Source of the DNA: Rhodothermales bacterium
GTDB lineage: Bacteria > Bacteroidota > Rhodothermia > Rhodothermales > VXPQ01
Direction: 5' to 3'
Length of the DNA stretch: 37,500 nt
Assembly (NCBI GenBank): GCA_022821845.1
Contig: JAJECT010000012.1
Location: forward strand, 1-37,500
The position numbers and the translations under genes are program-made. This document shows, one piece after another, positions 16,301 to 23,903 of this stretch. Under the pieces are notes generated by a model. That model was not told the origin of the DNA, ran no database searches, and saw only the letters and a program-made list of their open reading frames with translations. Each line of letters starts with the position of its first letter. Position 1 is the stretch's first letter.

Positions 16301-16744
16301 GCCGACGAGCATACGGGCAAGGGGTACGTGGACGTGCAAGCGTCCCTGATCGATCCCGGCGGGACCCATGCGCTTTATTTCGTATTCGAAAACGATGCCC
16401 GCGGGGCCATGCTTGGGACGTTGAATTACGTGGACTTCCTGAGAGACGGGACCGTCTCTGCGTCCGCTGCGCCGCCGGAAGTCGAAAATCGCTTCTTCCC
16501 TCCATTCCCGAATCCCGCAAACGCCGCTGTGCAATTTCAATACGCGCTTCGGGAACCGCAACGCGTGCGCATGGAGGTCTACACGGTGCTGGGCGCGCGC
16601 GTGGCGACGCTCGTCGACGAAATGCAACAGGGCGGAACGCATACCCTGACCATGCAGGCAGGGCATTTGGCCAGCGGGACCTACGTTTGCCGCCTCCGCA
16701 TCGGCCGGGAGCGGTTTGCGCGCGCCTTCGCAATAGCCCGGTGA
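13370..16744 (+). CDS. Secreted ThuA - sugar dehydrogenase - PKD protein with type IX sorting domain
   Basis: The 1124-residue product is a multidomain exported protein. A signal peptide (MKRRLVPFLLLFALSG) is followed by a ThuA-like domain (about 36-255: HILVFSRTQGFRH, GGGFVGVHSAADTEYGW), then a glucose/sorbosone-dehydrogenase-type beta-propeller (about 270-690: DGLTGIALDPAF, GALAFDPDGNLLISTGDN, MGLRNPFRFSIDPETG). A PKD domain (about 698-783), a carbohydrate-binding-like beta domain (about 900-1023) and a C-terminal sorting domain (about 1040-1124: FPNPANAAVQF, VYTVLGARVATLVD, SGTYVCRL) complete it. The last domain is the tag used by type IX secretion in Bacteroidota. Likely role: extracellular oxidation or binding of sugars. 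I chose ATG 13370 because it opens the signal peptide; the frame is open 21 codons further up. Confidence 0.9.
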   Translation: MKRRLVPFLLLFALSGHVPGPHGYGTSGQRIAQADAHILVFSRTQGFRHASIGAGVEAIRKLGSANDFEVTATEDPAIFSDQGLAAFDAVVFLNTTGNVLSRSQQAAFENYIARGGGFVGVHSAADTEYGWAWYGGLVGAYFASHPHIQQATVLVPDDAHPSTASLPRRWRRVDEWYNYRNNPRGKVHVLAVLDERTYTGGSQPADHPISWCHEYRGGRSWYTGMGHTAGTYSESRFLEHLQGGIAYAMGQGGDCSAAQDDRYERTVLDESPVNPMELVVLPDGEILYVELYGTVKKYDPATQTTSVALKLNVFHEFEDGLTGIALDPAFASNGWVYLFYSPAGNNAVQHVSRFAFDGEKIDPQSERILLEIPVQRDQCCHTAGALAFDPDGNLLISTGDNTNPFESDGYSPIDERAGRSPWDARKSSANTNDLRGKILRIKPMPDGTYAIPDGNLFPVGTDRARPEIYIMGLRNPFRFSIDPETGWLYWGDIGPDAGADNPARGPRGYDEWNRTREAGHFGWPHCIADNKPYRDYDFRTGRSGNFFNCAAPVNDSPNNTGLRNLPPAREAWIWYPYGTSAEFPQLDAGSGGRAAAAGPVYHFDPDAPSAGKLPRYFDKTLFIYEWSRNWIKEVKFDDQGDILAIQPFLPSFRFNSLIDMELGPDGALYLLEWGSDKFGRNNTDARLLRIAFTPLNKAPVALASASPDAGPLPLTVQFDARDSYDPDSSEELEYAWDFTNDGQPDATGPSATWTFAQAGRYDVRLTVRDGSDGVGVTTISVVAGNSRPVPSIVEPAHGSFFAWGQSVSYVVRVEDAEDGSTDAGIDCQEVRTQPAIGHDDHSHAERIHSGCAGTFTLASSHGADGSDVFYLIETTWTDQGGDANAPLEGQAISILQPLRKEAEHLRLSDGLAVVSASDAQGLRAVSGITAGEYLVLDPANLAGIEALSYRFHPTVAGTKISVRADSTDGPQVSVVAIADEHTGKGYVDVQASLIDPGGTHALYFVFENDARGAMLGTLNYVDFLRDGTVSASAAPPEVENRFFPPFPNPANAAVQFQYALREPQRVRMEVYTVLGARVATLVDEMQQGGTHTLTMQAGHLASGTYVCRLRIGRERFARAFAIAR

Positions 16745-16808
16745 CGCCGCTGCAACCTGTCGCGCGCCCATTCCGCCGCGTCGCTTCCTTCTCGTCGCCG
16801 CCCGCGGG

Positions 16809-17216
16809 TCAATCTTCCGGATTCGCGTCGCCCGGACGCACGTCCCACGTTAGCATGGATTCGATATCCGCGAAATCTTCCTCGTCCTCCGCGTCCACGA
16901 ATCGATAGTCTCCCATTTGGTCGCGTTTCGACGGCGCAACGCGGGACCACTTCGTCCCTTCGCGATCCGAAAAATTGTCCGGGTACGGATTGCGCACCCG
17001 GTAGGAGGGGTGATAGGAGCGGTAGGTTTTTTCCGCTTCGTAGAGCGCGGCCCGGCGGGCGCCCGCCTCTGTGCGGCTTTCGCCCGCCACGCGAAACGAC
17101 GAAATGGTGATGACCGCCCGAAAATAGGCGTCCTCCATCTCGGAATACTCCGGGCGCATGACTTCGAATTCCTCTGGATGAGGATATGCGCTGTGCTCAA
17201 TGTGGTCCTGCAACAT
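16809..17216 (-). CDS. Hypothetical acidic protein
   Basis: The 135-residue product is not recognised. It has a strand-helix core (AYFRAVITISSFRVAGESRTEAGARRAALYEAEKTY, about 30-65), a tyrosine- and proline-rich middle (YRSYHPSYRVRNPYPDNF), a basic patch and a strongly acidic end. The G-x-SR-x-EA helix pattern is reminiscent of small nucleic-acid-binding folds but too weak to name. The frame is open up to 17480, but that longer N-terminus is basic, lacks protein-like pattern and crosses an inverted repeat, so I start at the ATG at 17216. It ends 64 bases from the ThuA gene, pointing toward it, and lies divergent from nrdJ. Confidence 0.6.
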   Translation of the reverse strand: MLQDHIEHSAYPHPEEFEVMRPEYSEMEDAYFRAVITISSFRVAGESRTEAGARRAALYEAEKTYRSYHPSYRVRNPYPDNFSDREGTKWSRVAPSKRDQMGDYRFVDAEDEEDFADIESMLTWDVRPGDANPED

Positions 17217-17380
17217 ATTTATCCGCCGTCGATTTGGGTTTATGTCGGGCACTGTGATTATTCCTGCGCGCCGTCGAAAAAGACGCCCGCTGTAAACGAC
17301 GAAGCGTCCTTTTGGATTCCTTATTTCCGTTTCGGGCGTGGAATTTCGCTGCGTACGCACTCGCCTCGGCAATTCAATAT

Positions 17381-17486
17381 CCGTTATTGCACAAAATGTA
17401 TTAACGACGATTTTTCCCCAAATCGTGGGAAAAGGCGTGGATAACCTGTGATCGGAGTGTGGGGAAAGAGATATGTGCAATAACGG
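17381..17486. repeat. Inverted repeat upstream of nrdJ
   Basis: CCGTTATTGCACA (17381-17393) is exactly reverse-complemented by TGTGCAATAACGG (17474-17486), 80 bases away. Inside, TTTCCCCA (17413-17420) pairs with TGGGGAAA (17460-17467). A third, near-identical copy of the outer core, TTGCATAACGGTTCTTTA, is at 17603-17620, matching GTGCAATAACGGTCTTTA at 17475-17492. Two inverted plus one direct copy suggest binding sites for a regulator of nrdJ, possibly NrdR-like, though the sites do not clearly fit the NrdR box. Confidence 0.5.
17424..17466. promoter_or_regulatory. DnaA-box-like cluster
   Basis: CGTGGATAA (17436-17444) is the reverse complement of TTATCCACG, 8 of 9 matches to the DnaA box TTATCCACA. 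TGTGGGGAA (17458-17466) and CGTGGGAAA (17424-17432) are weaker matches on the same strand. Ribonucleotide reductase genes are DnaA-regulated in some bacteria, so this may tie nrdJ expression to replication. Confidence 0.35.
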
Positions 17487-17723
17487 TCTTTATGTAAAAT
17501 GTTGCCCAATCGGGAGATACGCGCCGAGGGGTTTCCGGAATGCGTATCGGAGACGAGAATTGTGAAATCCGCCGCGGCGGGACAAAAAACCGTCGCAGGC
17601 CCTTGCATAACGGTTCTTTATCTTGTTTATTGTATGCTCCGGTTCCTGCCTTTGCAGCGTTTGGCTGGCGCCGGGCTGGTATTCCGTTATTTATTTTCGC
17701 CTCCCTTAACCCGTTTTTTGGCT

Positions 17724-20700
17724 ATGCAGGATAGCAACGCTCCCCGGAACGGATTCGCCTCCGAGCAAGACCGCCCTTCCAGCCTGTTTTCCGGATTGAA
17801 GACCGACAACGCAAGCGGCAAAGCATCTTCCGCCGCGCCCCCCGCCGCAGACTTTGCGCCCGAGCGATTCGCCCAGGGGCTGCATATCGACCGGGTATTC
17901 TCCCGGGAAGGGCAGTCGCCTTTCGACACGGTCGAGTGGGATCGCCGCGACGCTGCCATCAAGAACCAGCAGGGCGAGGCGGTCTTCGAGCAGAAAAACG
18001 TGGCGTTCCCGGAATCCTGGAGCCCTTTGGCCACGAACGTAGTGGCCAGCAAGTATTTCTACGGAGACGTCGAACAGTCGGGCGTCGATCCGGCGAAAGG
18101 GGGGCGCGAGGATTCGCTCCGGCAACTCATTCATCGCGTTACGCGCACGATCGCCGACTGGGGCGTCGAACAGCAGTACTTCGCCACCGCCGAAGACGGC
18201 GAGCGCTTCTACGACGAACTGACCTGGCTATGCCTGCATCAATACGGCGCGTTCAACAGTCCGGTATGGTTCAACGTGGGCCTGCATCAGCAATACGGCG
18301 TGCGCGATACGGGCGGCAAGAAGATATCCGGCTGGAACGAAAAGAAGGGCCGGGCCATCGCCGTGGATCCCTATCGCCGTCCGCAGGCTTCTGCGTGCTT
18401 CATTATATCGGTGGAGGATTCCATCGACGACATTTGGCAGTTGATGGGGGAAAGCGCCCGGCTGTTCAAGTTCGGGTCGGGCGTCGGCGCCGACTGGTCG
18501 AAACTGCGTTCCTCCAGAGAAAAACTTTCCGGCGGCGGGCAGCCGTCCGGGCCGGTTAGTTTCATGCGCGTACAGGACGCCACCGGCGGGACCATCAAGT
18601 CCGGGGGCAAAACGCGCCGCGCCGCCATCATGCAGACGCTGAAATCCTGGCACCCGGACATTCTCGAATTCGTTTCGGCGAAGCAGGAAGAGGAACGGAA
18701 GGCGTGGGCGCTGATCGAGGAAGGGTACGACGGTTCGTTCAATGGTCCGGCATACGGCAGCGTAGCGTTCCAGAACGTCAACCAGTCCGTGCGCGTGGAC
18801 GACGCGCTCATGGAGTCCGTGCAGTCCGACAGCCCGTACGCATTGCGGGGCGTGCTCAGCGGCGACGCGGTCGATACGATCGACGGTCAGGCCATCCTGC
18901 GCAAGATATCCGAAGGCACCCATGTATGCGGCGATCCGGGCGTGCAGTACGAGGATACGATCCAGCGCTGGCATACCTGCAAGGAGTCGGGGCCGATCAA
19001 TTCGAGCAATCCTTGTTCGGAATACATGTTCCTGGACGATTCGGCCTGTAATCTGGCCAGCTTGAACCTGCGCAAGTTTCAGCGGGAAGACGGCTCGTTC
19101 GATGTGGCGCGCTATCGGGCCGCCACCCGCATCTTTATTACGGCGCAGGAAATTCTTGTGGACAATGCAGGGTATCCGTCGCGCGCGATCGCCGAAAATT
19201 CCCATGCCTATCGTCCGCTGGGGCTCGGGTTCGCCAACCTTGGCGCCTTGCTGATGGCCATGGGGCTTCCCTACGACAGCGACGAAGGCCGCGCCGTGGC
19301 GGGCGCGCTCATGGCTATCGAGCATGGCGAAGCGTACGCCCGCAGCGCCGAAATCGCCGCCAACCCCCGGATTGGCCCCTTCGCAGGCTTTGCTCCGAAC
19401 CGCGTTTCCATGCTTGAGGTCATGCGCATGCATGCGGCGGCCGTCGATACGATTCACGCCAGTTGCCCGGACTATCTGCTCAAGGCTGCCCGGGAAACGT
19501 GGACCTACTGCCTCGCTGCCGGCGAACAGGCCGGGTACCGGAACGCCCAGGCCACGGTGCTTGCGCCGACCGGCACCATAGGGTTCATGATGGATTGCGA
19601 TACGACGGGCGTCGAACCGGACATTGCGCTGGTCAAGTACAAACTGCTGGCCGGACAGGGCGACGGGATGATGAAAATCGTGAACCGCAGCGTACCCGAA
19701 GCGCTTACCCGCCTTGGCTACGCGGTTGCGGACATCGAGGCGATTATTCGGTATATAGACGAAAACGATACGATCGAGGGCGCCCCGGAACTTCGGGAAG
19801 ATCATTTGCCGGTTTTCGACTGCGCCTTCAAGCCGTTCCAGGGAGAACGCTCCATTCACCACATGGGCCACATCCGGATGATGGCCGCCACGCAGCCTTT
19901 TATTTCCGGGGCCATTTCCAAGACGGTCAACATGCCCGAAAGCGCGACGGTCGAGGAGATCGCCGACGCCTATGTGCAGGGCTGGGAACTGGGGCTCAAG
20001 GCGTTGGCCATTTACCGCGAAAATTCCAAGCGAAGCCAGCCCCTTTCCACCTCGAAGGATGGCAACACCAGGAAAAAGCAGGACTGGGACGAGGAAGCGT
20101 CCGGCGACGGCATGGCGACATCCGAGCCGAAAATTATCGAAAAGATCGTGTATCAGCCGATTCGGAACCGGCTTCCGGACGAACGCCCATCCATGACGCA
20201 TAAATTCTCTATCGCCGGACACGAGGGATATTTGCATATCGGCTTGTATCCCGAATCGCGCATGCCCGGAGAAATCTTCATTACGATGGCGAAGGAGGGC
20301 TCTACGATTTCCGGGTTGATGGATGCGTTTGCGACGTCGATATCCATCGCTTTGCAGTACGGCGTTCCGCTGGAGGACCTCTGCAACAAGTTTAGCCACA
20401 TGCGCTTCGAGCCGAACGGCTTTACCCAAAACAAGGCGATCCCGATCACGAAGTCCATTATGGACTACATCTTCCGGTACTTGTCCCTGAAATTTATTCG
20501 GGCGCGCAAGGACGAGGAGGCGGCGGACAGCGACGCTTCCGCCGAGGCGTCGCCTGCTTCCGGCGATATGACCCGAATGCAGACGGAACTTTCTGCGCCG
20601 CCCGAGCCGGTGGACGCCTTGGTGGGAAGCACCGTGGAAGCGTTCATGGAAACCATGGAGCGGGGGCGCGCGAGCAAGTCGCATGCGGCTACGTTTCGCA

Positions 20701-20804
20701 ACCAGGAAGATAGCCCGGCTTGTCCCAACTGCGGCTCCATCACCGTTCGCAGCGGCGCCTGCTATTCCTGCCCCAACTGCGGCTCCACAAGCGGGTGCGG
20801 GTAA
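17724..20804 (+). CDS. nrdJ: Vitamin B12-dependent (class II) ribonucleotide reductase
   Basis: The 1026-residue enzyme reduces ribonucleotides to deoxyribonucleotides using adenosylcobalamin. Visible motifs are ASACFIISVEDS (about 222, first redox cysteine), FKFGSGVGADWSKLRS, SNPCSEYMFLDDSACNLASLNL (about 430, catalytic cysteine and Glu) and LAPTGTIGFMMDCDTTGVEPD (about 615). The C-terminal tail, CPNCGSITVRSGACYSCPNCGS, supplies the shuttling cysteines and a zinc-ribbon-like end. Length and tail match the long bacterial NrdJ form. I chose ATG 17724 because upstream residues in the open frame have no similarity to the family. No nrdAB or nrdDG genes are in the window. The inverted repeat and DnaA-like boxes upstream may regulate it. 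Confidence 0.95.
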   Translation: MQDSNAPRNGFASEQDRPSSLFSGLKTDNASGKASSAAPPAADFAPERFAQGLHIDRVFSREGQSPFDTVEWDRRDAAIKNQQGEAVFEQKNVAFPESWSPLATNVVASKYFYGDVEQSGVDPAKGGREDSLRQLIHRVTRTIADWGVEQQYFATAEDGERFYDELTWLCLHQYGAFNSPVWFNVGLHQQYGVRDTGGKKISGWNEKKGRAIAVDPYRRPQASACFIISVEDSIDDIWQLMGESARLFKFGSGVGADWSKLRSSREKLSGGGQPSGPVSFMRVQDATGGTIKSGGKTRRAAIMQTLKSWHPDILEFVSAKQEEERKAWALIEEGYDGSFNGPAYGSVAFQNVNQSVRVDDALMESVQSDSPYALRGVLSGDAVDTIDGQAILRKISEGTHVCGDPGVQYEDTIQRWHTCKESGPINSSNPCSEYMFLDDSACNLASLNLRKFQREDGSFDVARYRAATRIFITAQEILVDNAGYPSRAIAENSHAYRPLGLGFANLGALLMAMGLPYDSDEGRAVAGALMAIEHGEAYARSAEIAANPRIGPFAGFAPNRVSMLEVMRMHAAAVDTIHASCPDYLLKAARETWTYCLAAGEQAGYRNAQATVLAPTGTIGFMMDCDTTGVEPDIALVKYKLLAGQGDGMMKIVNRSVPEALTRLGYAVADIEAIIRYIDENDTIEGAPELREDHLPVFDCAFKPFQGERSIHHMGHIRMMAATQPFISGAISKTVNMPESATVEEIADAYVQGWELGLKALAIYRENSKRSQPLSTSKDGNTRKKQDWDEEASGDGMATSEPKIIEKIVYQPIRNRLPDERPSMTHKFSIAGHEGYLHIGLYPESRMPGEIFITMAKEGSTISGLMDAFATSISIALQYGVPLEDLCNKFSHMRFEPNGFTQNKAIPITKSIMDYIFRYLSLKFIRARKDEEAADSDASAEASPASGDMTRMQTELSAPPEPVDALVGSTVEAFMETMERGRASKSHAATFRNQEDSPACPNCGSITVRSGACYSCPNCGSTSGCG

Positions 20805-20825
20805 AGCCCGCCGTGAACACGCAAG

Positions 20826-21761
20826 ATGGCTGAATTAAATTACACCAATATATCAACAGCGACTGATTTGTTCGGGCAAGCGGCTGAACAAATCAGTATA
20901 ATGCAACCCGTACCATATCAGGGTAGCAAGCGACGTATTGCACAAGACATTGCATCTTGGTTTCCAGATAAAATAAGGAGATTCCTTGAGCCGTTTGCAG
21001 GATCGGCGGCTATGTCTCTGGCTATGGCTTTGCGTAATAGCGATATTGAGATTTGGATAAATGACATCAATGCGCCGTTAATAGGCATTTGGCATTATAT
21101 ATTAAAGGATCCCAAGAAAATTTCAGATCAATATGAGCATTTATGGACGGATCAAATTGGGCGTGAAAGACAATTTTATAATGAAATAAGAAATAGATTC
21201 AATAAGCATCATGAACCATCAGATTTACTGTATCTCTTGGCCCGCTGTGTTAAGGCGTCTGTTCGATACAATAGCAAGGGTGAATTTAACAACTCGCCAG
21301 ATAACCGGAGGCGCGGGGCACGACCAGAGGAAATGAGACGCAGAATTATGTTGGCACATCGTATCTTGGCAGAGCGGACTATTGTTACATCACTTGACTA
21401 TGAAAATGTTGTGGAGCAATATAGAGCTGGTGATTTACTCTACATGGATCCTCCTTATCAAGGCGTTTCTAACGGAAGAGATACGCGCTACTACACGTCA
21501 TTCTCACACAAACATTTTTGTACAATATTGGATAGGCTAAATAATCTTGATGCTATGTACGCTGTTTCATACGATGGTCGAACAGGGGCGAAAATGTATG
21601 GTGAACCAATGCCTGCAGATTTAAAATTATTTAAAGTGGAAATTTGTGCAGGTAGATCAACGCAGGCTACCTTGTTGGGCCGCAATTCCTTGACTTATGA
21701 ATCACTATATCTATCTCCCGCATTAGCTGGTATTACGAATTCTATTCCGTGGGCAGTGTAA
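20826..21761 (+). CDS. D12-class (alpha) DNA adenine N6-methyltransferase
   Basis: The 311-residue protein has the Dam/D12 motif order: PVPYQGSKRRIA (about 28-39, motif X), FLEPFAGSAAMSLAMA (about 53-68, SAM-binding motif I), a central recognition segment, and LLYMDPPYQG (motif IV, DPPY). This order defines alpha-class N6-adenine methylases such as those of type II systems. Its stop overlaps the next start in TAATG, coupling it to the HNH gene, so it is very likely the protecting methylase of a type II restriction system. It begins 21 bases after nrdJ but is AT-rich (one 60-base line near 21121 is 33% GC), unlike nrdJ; this indicates recent transfer. An internal Met at residue 26 is an alternative start. 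Confidence 0.93.
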   Translation: MAELNYTNISTATDLFGQAAEQISIMQPVPYQGSKRRIAQDIASWFPDKIRRFLEPFAGSAAMSLAMALRNSDIEIWINDINAPLIGIWHYILKDPKKISDQYEHLWTDQIGRERQFYNEIRNRFNKHHEPSDLLYLLARCVKASVRYNSKGEFNNSPDNRRRGARPEEMRRRIMLAHRILAERTIVTSLDYENVVEQYRAGDLLYMDPPYQGVSNGRDTRYYTSFSHKHFCTILDRLNNLDAMYAVSYDGRTGAKMYGEPMPADLKLFKVEICAGRSTQATLLGRNSLTYESLYLSPALAGITNSIPWAV

Positions 21762-22480
21762 TGAGTGACAACACTGTAGAATTAGATAATTTGTTAGCCC
21801 TTGTTAGGAGCAAGCGTGCAAAGGTAGTAATACGACACATATGGAATCATGGTTATATTACAACAGGCGATTTAAGCTCCAAATATGGATATAAACACCC
21901 GCCCAGAGCCATCCGGGATGTGCGTGAGGCAGGTATACCCTTGACCAAGAAAATGATCAAGTCGGATGTAGGAAAAAGAATGGCTTTGTATGAATTCGGC
22001 GACATGAATAATTTGCGATTTGATCGAGTACATGGGCGTAAAGTAATACCTAAAAAGATCAAGAAAAAATTGGCAAAGAAACAGGGTAATAAATGTTCCA
22101 TATGTCTTTTGGAATACGATACGGGATATTTACAAATTGACCACAGAATACCCTACGAAGTTGGGGGAGATACGAATAATTTTGCTGTCGAAGATACATA
22201 TATGCTTGTGTGTGCAGAATGTAATCGGGCGAAGTCATGGGCTTGTGAGCACTGTGATAATTGGAATCATAAGAAAATATTTAAAATTTGCACAACATGC
22301 TATTGGGGATCGCCAGAGAATTATGATCATGTAGCAGAAACTGCTTTGAGGAGACTTGACATAGTCTGGTCAGGTAATGAAATAGAAGATTATGAAATTT
22401 TTATGAATATGTCAAAAAAGGTAGGTAAATCTCTTCCCGATTTTGTTAAAAGTATTCTCAAAAAATTTATCAATCTTTAA
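21761..22480 (+). CDS. HNH restriction endonuclease, partner of the D12 methylase
   Basis: The 239-residue protein has an N-terminal helix-turn-helix-like region (RSKRAKVVIRHIWNHGYITTGDLS), a lysine-rich linker, and an HNH domain: CSIC (112-115), QIDHRIPYEVGGDTNNF with Asp127-His128, then VCAECNRAKSW (150-160). Further cysteine pairs at 162/165 and 177/180 suggest two structural zinc sites. The HNH fold, coupling to the methylase (TAATG) and shared AT-rich composition point to a type II restriction enzyme. The recognition sequence cannot be told from sequence. A GTG at 21749 is an alternative start; I prefer the ATG in the overlap. It is convergent with the next restriction gene, 22 bases away. 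Confidence 0.85.
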   Translation: MSDNTVELDNLLALVRSKRAKVVIRHIWNHGYITTGDLSSKYGYKHPPRAIRDVREAGIPLTKKMIKSDVGKRMALYEFGDMNNLRFDRVHGRKVIPKKIKKKLAKKQGNKCSICLLEYDTGYLQIDHRIPYEVGGDTNNFAVEDTYMLVCAECNRAKSWACEHCDNWNHKKIFKICTTCYWGSPENYDHVAETALRRLDIVWSGNEIEDYEIFMNMSKKVGKSLPDFVKSILKKFINL

Positions 22481-22502
22481 TATAAACCCCATTTTTGTTT
22501 GT

Positions 22503-23024
22503 TTAATCGATGAATAAAATCATCCGTAATTCATTGCGCTCGTTCAACGTTGTTACGCTCCTGGTCCCATGCGCGGAAGTTGCCTTGCAACGAATGGCTT
22601 CCTGGATCATTTGGTCATGCGTAAGGACAAACGTAATGACACCGTAACTGGATATGGATTGAACGATATAATCACAATTTTGCCAGAATTTTATCTGGAC
22701 TATGTGCAGTGCGTTGTCTCGGTTGAAACCCGATGCCTTGTACTCATAATATCTGTCGTCTTTTTCAAGATCGCCGCGATCTTCATTACGGTTCACTGGA
22801 CGGCAGCCATATTTCTGGATAAAATATTTTTCCCAGAACGGGCTTCTGGATTGCGGCGAAAGGGCGATCATAATATTATAAAAATCCATCTCCTCCAAAA
22901 AACCGTCCAGAACAAGATCAATGAGGTAATTCTTGATCTCGTAGGCAGCGTGTACAATTCCATCTTTGACATGCAGGCTGTCAAGAATAAATTGTGCCTG
23001 ACGCAAGGCTTCATGGCTGCTCAT
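22503..23024 (-). CDS. Probable PD-(D/E)XK restriction endonuclease
   Basis: The 173-residue protein is not a family I can name. It carries GDLEKDDRYYEYKAS (84-98), in which Asp85 and Glu94-x-Lys96 fit the PD-(D/E)XK nuclease core, followed by HIVQIKFWQNCDYIV, the strand and helix expected after the motif. The N-terminal 60 residues are helical. The start overlaps the end of the methylase gene by 14 bases, a layout typical of restriction-modification pairs, so I infer that it is the cutting partner. At 173 residues it is small for a type II enzyme, but I see no frameshift or truncated remnant beside it. Confidence 0.68.
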   Translation of the reverse strand: MSSHEALRQAQFILDSLHVKDGIVHAAYEIKNYLIDLVLDGFLEEMDFYNIMIALSPQSRSPFWEKYFIQKYGCRPVNRNEDRGDLEKDDRYYEYKASGFNRDNALHIVQIKFWQNCDYIVQSISSYGVITFVLTHDQMIQEAIRCKATSAHGTRSVTTLNERNELRMILFID

Positions 23025-23832
23025 GGCGTATCCTGTATTGTTCTACGAATTCGTATTTCGTCAACCAGAAAACACCCCCGTTCGCACACGAATTACCTTT
23101 CCATTCTACATTTTTTATTCTTTCTATAAGGAGCGGGACAGGTATTTTGGATTTCAAGTAATATCCCCTGTTATTCGACGTTGGACTTTGGATGACCTTC
23201 CTGGGCGATGCTCCAAAAACGAATACATCAAAATCCTGTGGGCCGGAAAAATCGAAATCTCGCGTGCCTGTAACAACCGATGGATGCTTGATCCTGAGAT
23301 CTACACCGGGAGATTTGTCAAATACGAAAAAACTGGTTGGCACATGGTAATCCCTGCCATCCAGCGTAAAACAGTCGCGTCCCAAGTCCGTGATAGACGC
23401 TATACGCCAATACTGGGGAATTATGCGCTGCCGCGTGTGTTTTCTGTACACGTTTGGCAGTATGAAAGCAACGGTATGGATGTTATGAAACAACATCGCT
23501 CTGCGAATGAATGCAGACGACAGCTTGTGATATTGTCCGTATGGCGGGTTACCGATAACCAATGCGCTCCCGCATCCCTCGTCTACCTCATATTTGAACC
23601 AGTCGGCCTGGATCACATCCGGGTGCTGCGGATCGATATCGATCCCGATCTTGTTCGGATGTTTGATTGCGTCCAGGAATACCCCATTGCCTGCGGACGG
23701 CTCTATCACCAGATCGAACCGTGACAGGCTACCCAGTTGAGCCAGGCATCGGCGAACTACTTGGGGCTTGGTAAAGTACTGGTCAAGCGCTTCGCCGGTC
23801 GTAGCCGGAGCAATTCGGTTTAATTGATGCAT
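23011..23832 (-). CDS. Gamma-class-like DNA adenine N6-methyltransferase
   Basis: The 273-residue protein has ALDQYFTKPQVVRRCLAQL (about 14-32, motif X region), DLVIEPSAGNGVFLDAI (about 40-56, SAM-binding motif I), an acidic loop IGIDIDP, and VIGNPPYGQYHKLSSAFI (motif IV, NPPY). The remaining C-terminus is the likely target-recognition region. N-terminal motif X followed by I and IV matches gamma-class adenine methylases. It overlaps the small nuclease-like gene by 14 bases, making a second restriction-modification pair of different class from its neighbour. It lies 71 bases after the glutamate dehydrogenase gene on the same strand. Composition is more AT-rich than that gene, suggesting acquisition. 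Confidence 0.88.
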   Translation of the reverse strand: MHQLNRIAPATTGEALDQYFTKPQVVRRCLAQLGSLSRFDLVIEPSAGNGVFLDAIKHPNKIGIDIDPQHPDVIQADWFKYEVDEGCGSALVIGNPPYGQYHKLSSAFIRRAMLFHNIHTVAFILPNVYRKHTRQRIIPQYWRIASITDLGRDCFTLDGRDYHVPTSFFVFDKSPGVDLRIKHPSVVTGTRDFDFSGPQDFDVFVFGASPRKVIQSPTSNNRGYYLKSKIPVPLLIERIKNVEWKGNSCANGGVFWLTKYEFVEQYRIRHEQP

Positions 23833-23903
23833 CTTCCCGGTTCCGTTTATACCTGCTGGAGCAGAGATTCGCGCAAACCAAACACATGCCTGATTCGCTT
23901 CCC

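Larger units (their letters stand above)
17217..17723. other. Long nrdJ upstream region
   Basis: These 507 bases hold no convincing gene. Frames that read across it (from 17499 on the plus strand, from 17480 on the minus strand) are N-terminal run-ons of nrdJ and the hypothetical gene. The region contains a 13-bp inverted repeat, DnaA-box-like sequences and a third copy of the repeat core, described separately. I looked for a cobalamin riboswitch B12 box, as nrdJ is B12-dependent, and did not find one. Confidence 0.6.

Noticed and set aside
17217..17723. Cobalamin riboswitch upstream of the B12-dependent reductase
   Set aside because: I looked for the B12 box and the surrounding fold and did not find them; the structure seen is an inverted repeat of different sequence.
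18228..20684. 818-residue frame antisense to nrdJ
   Set aside because: nrdJ is unambiguous; the antisense frame has only low-complexity composition.
20805..23903. Transposon or integrase around the restriction-modification island
   Set aside because: No transposase, integrase, terminal inverted repeats or target duplications were recognised at either edge.
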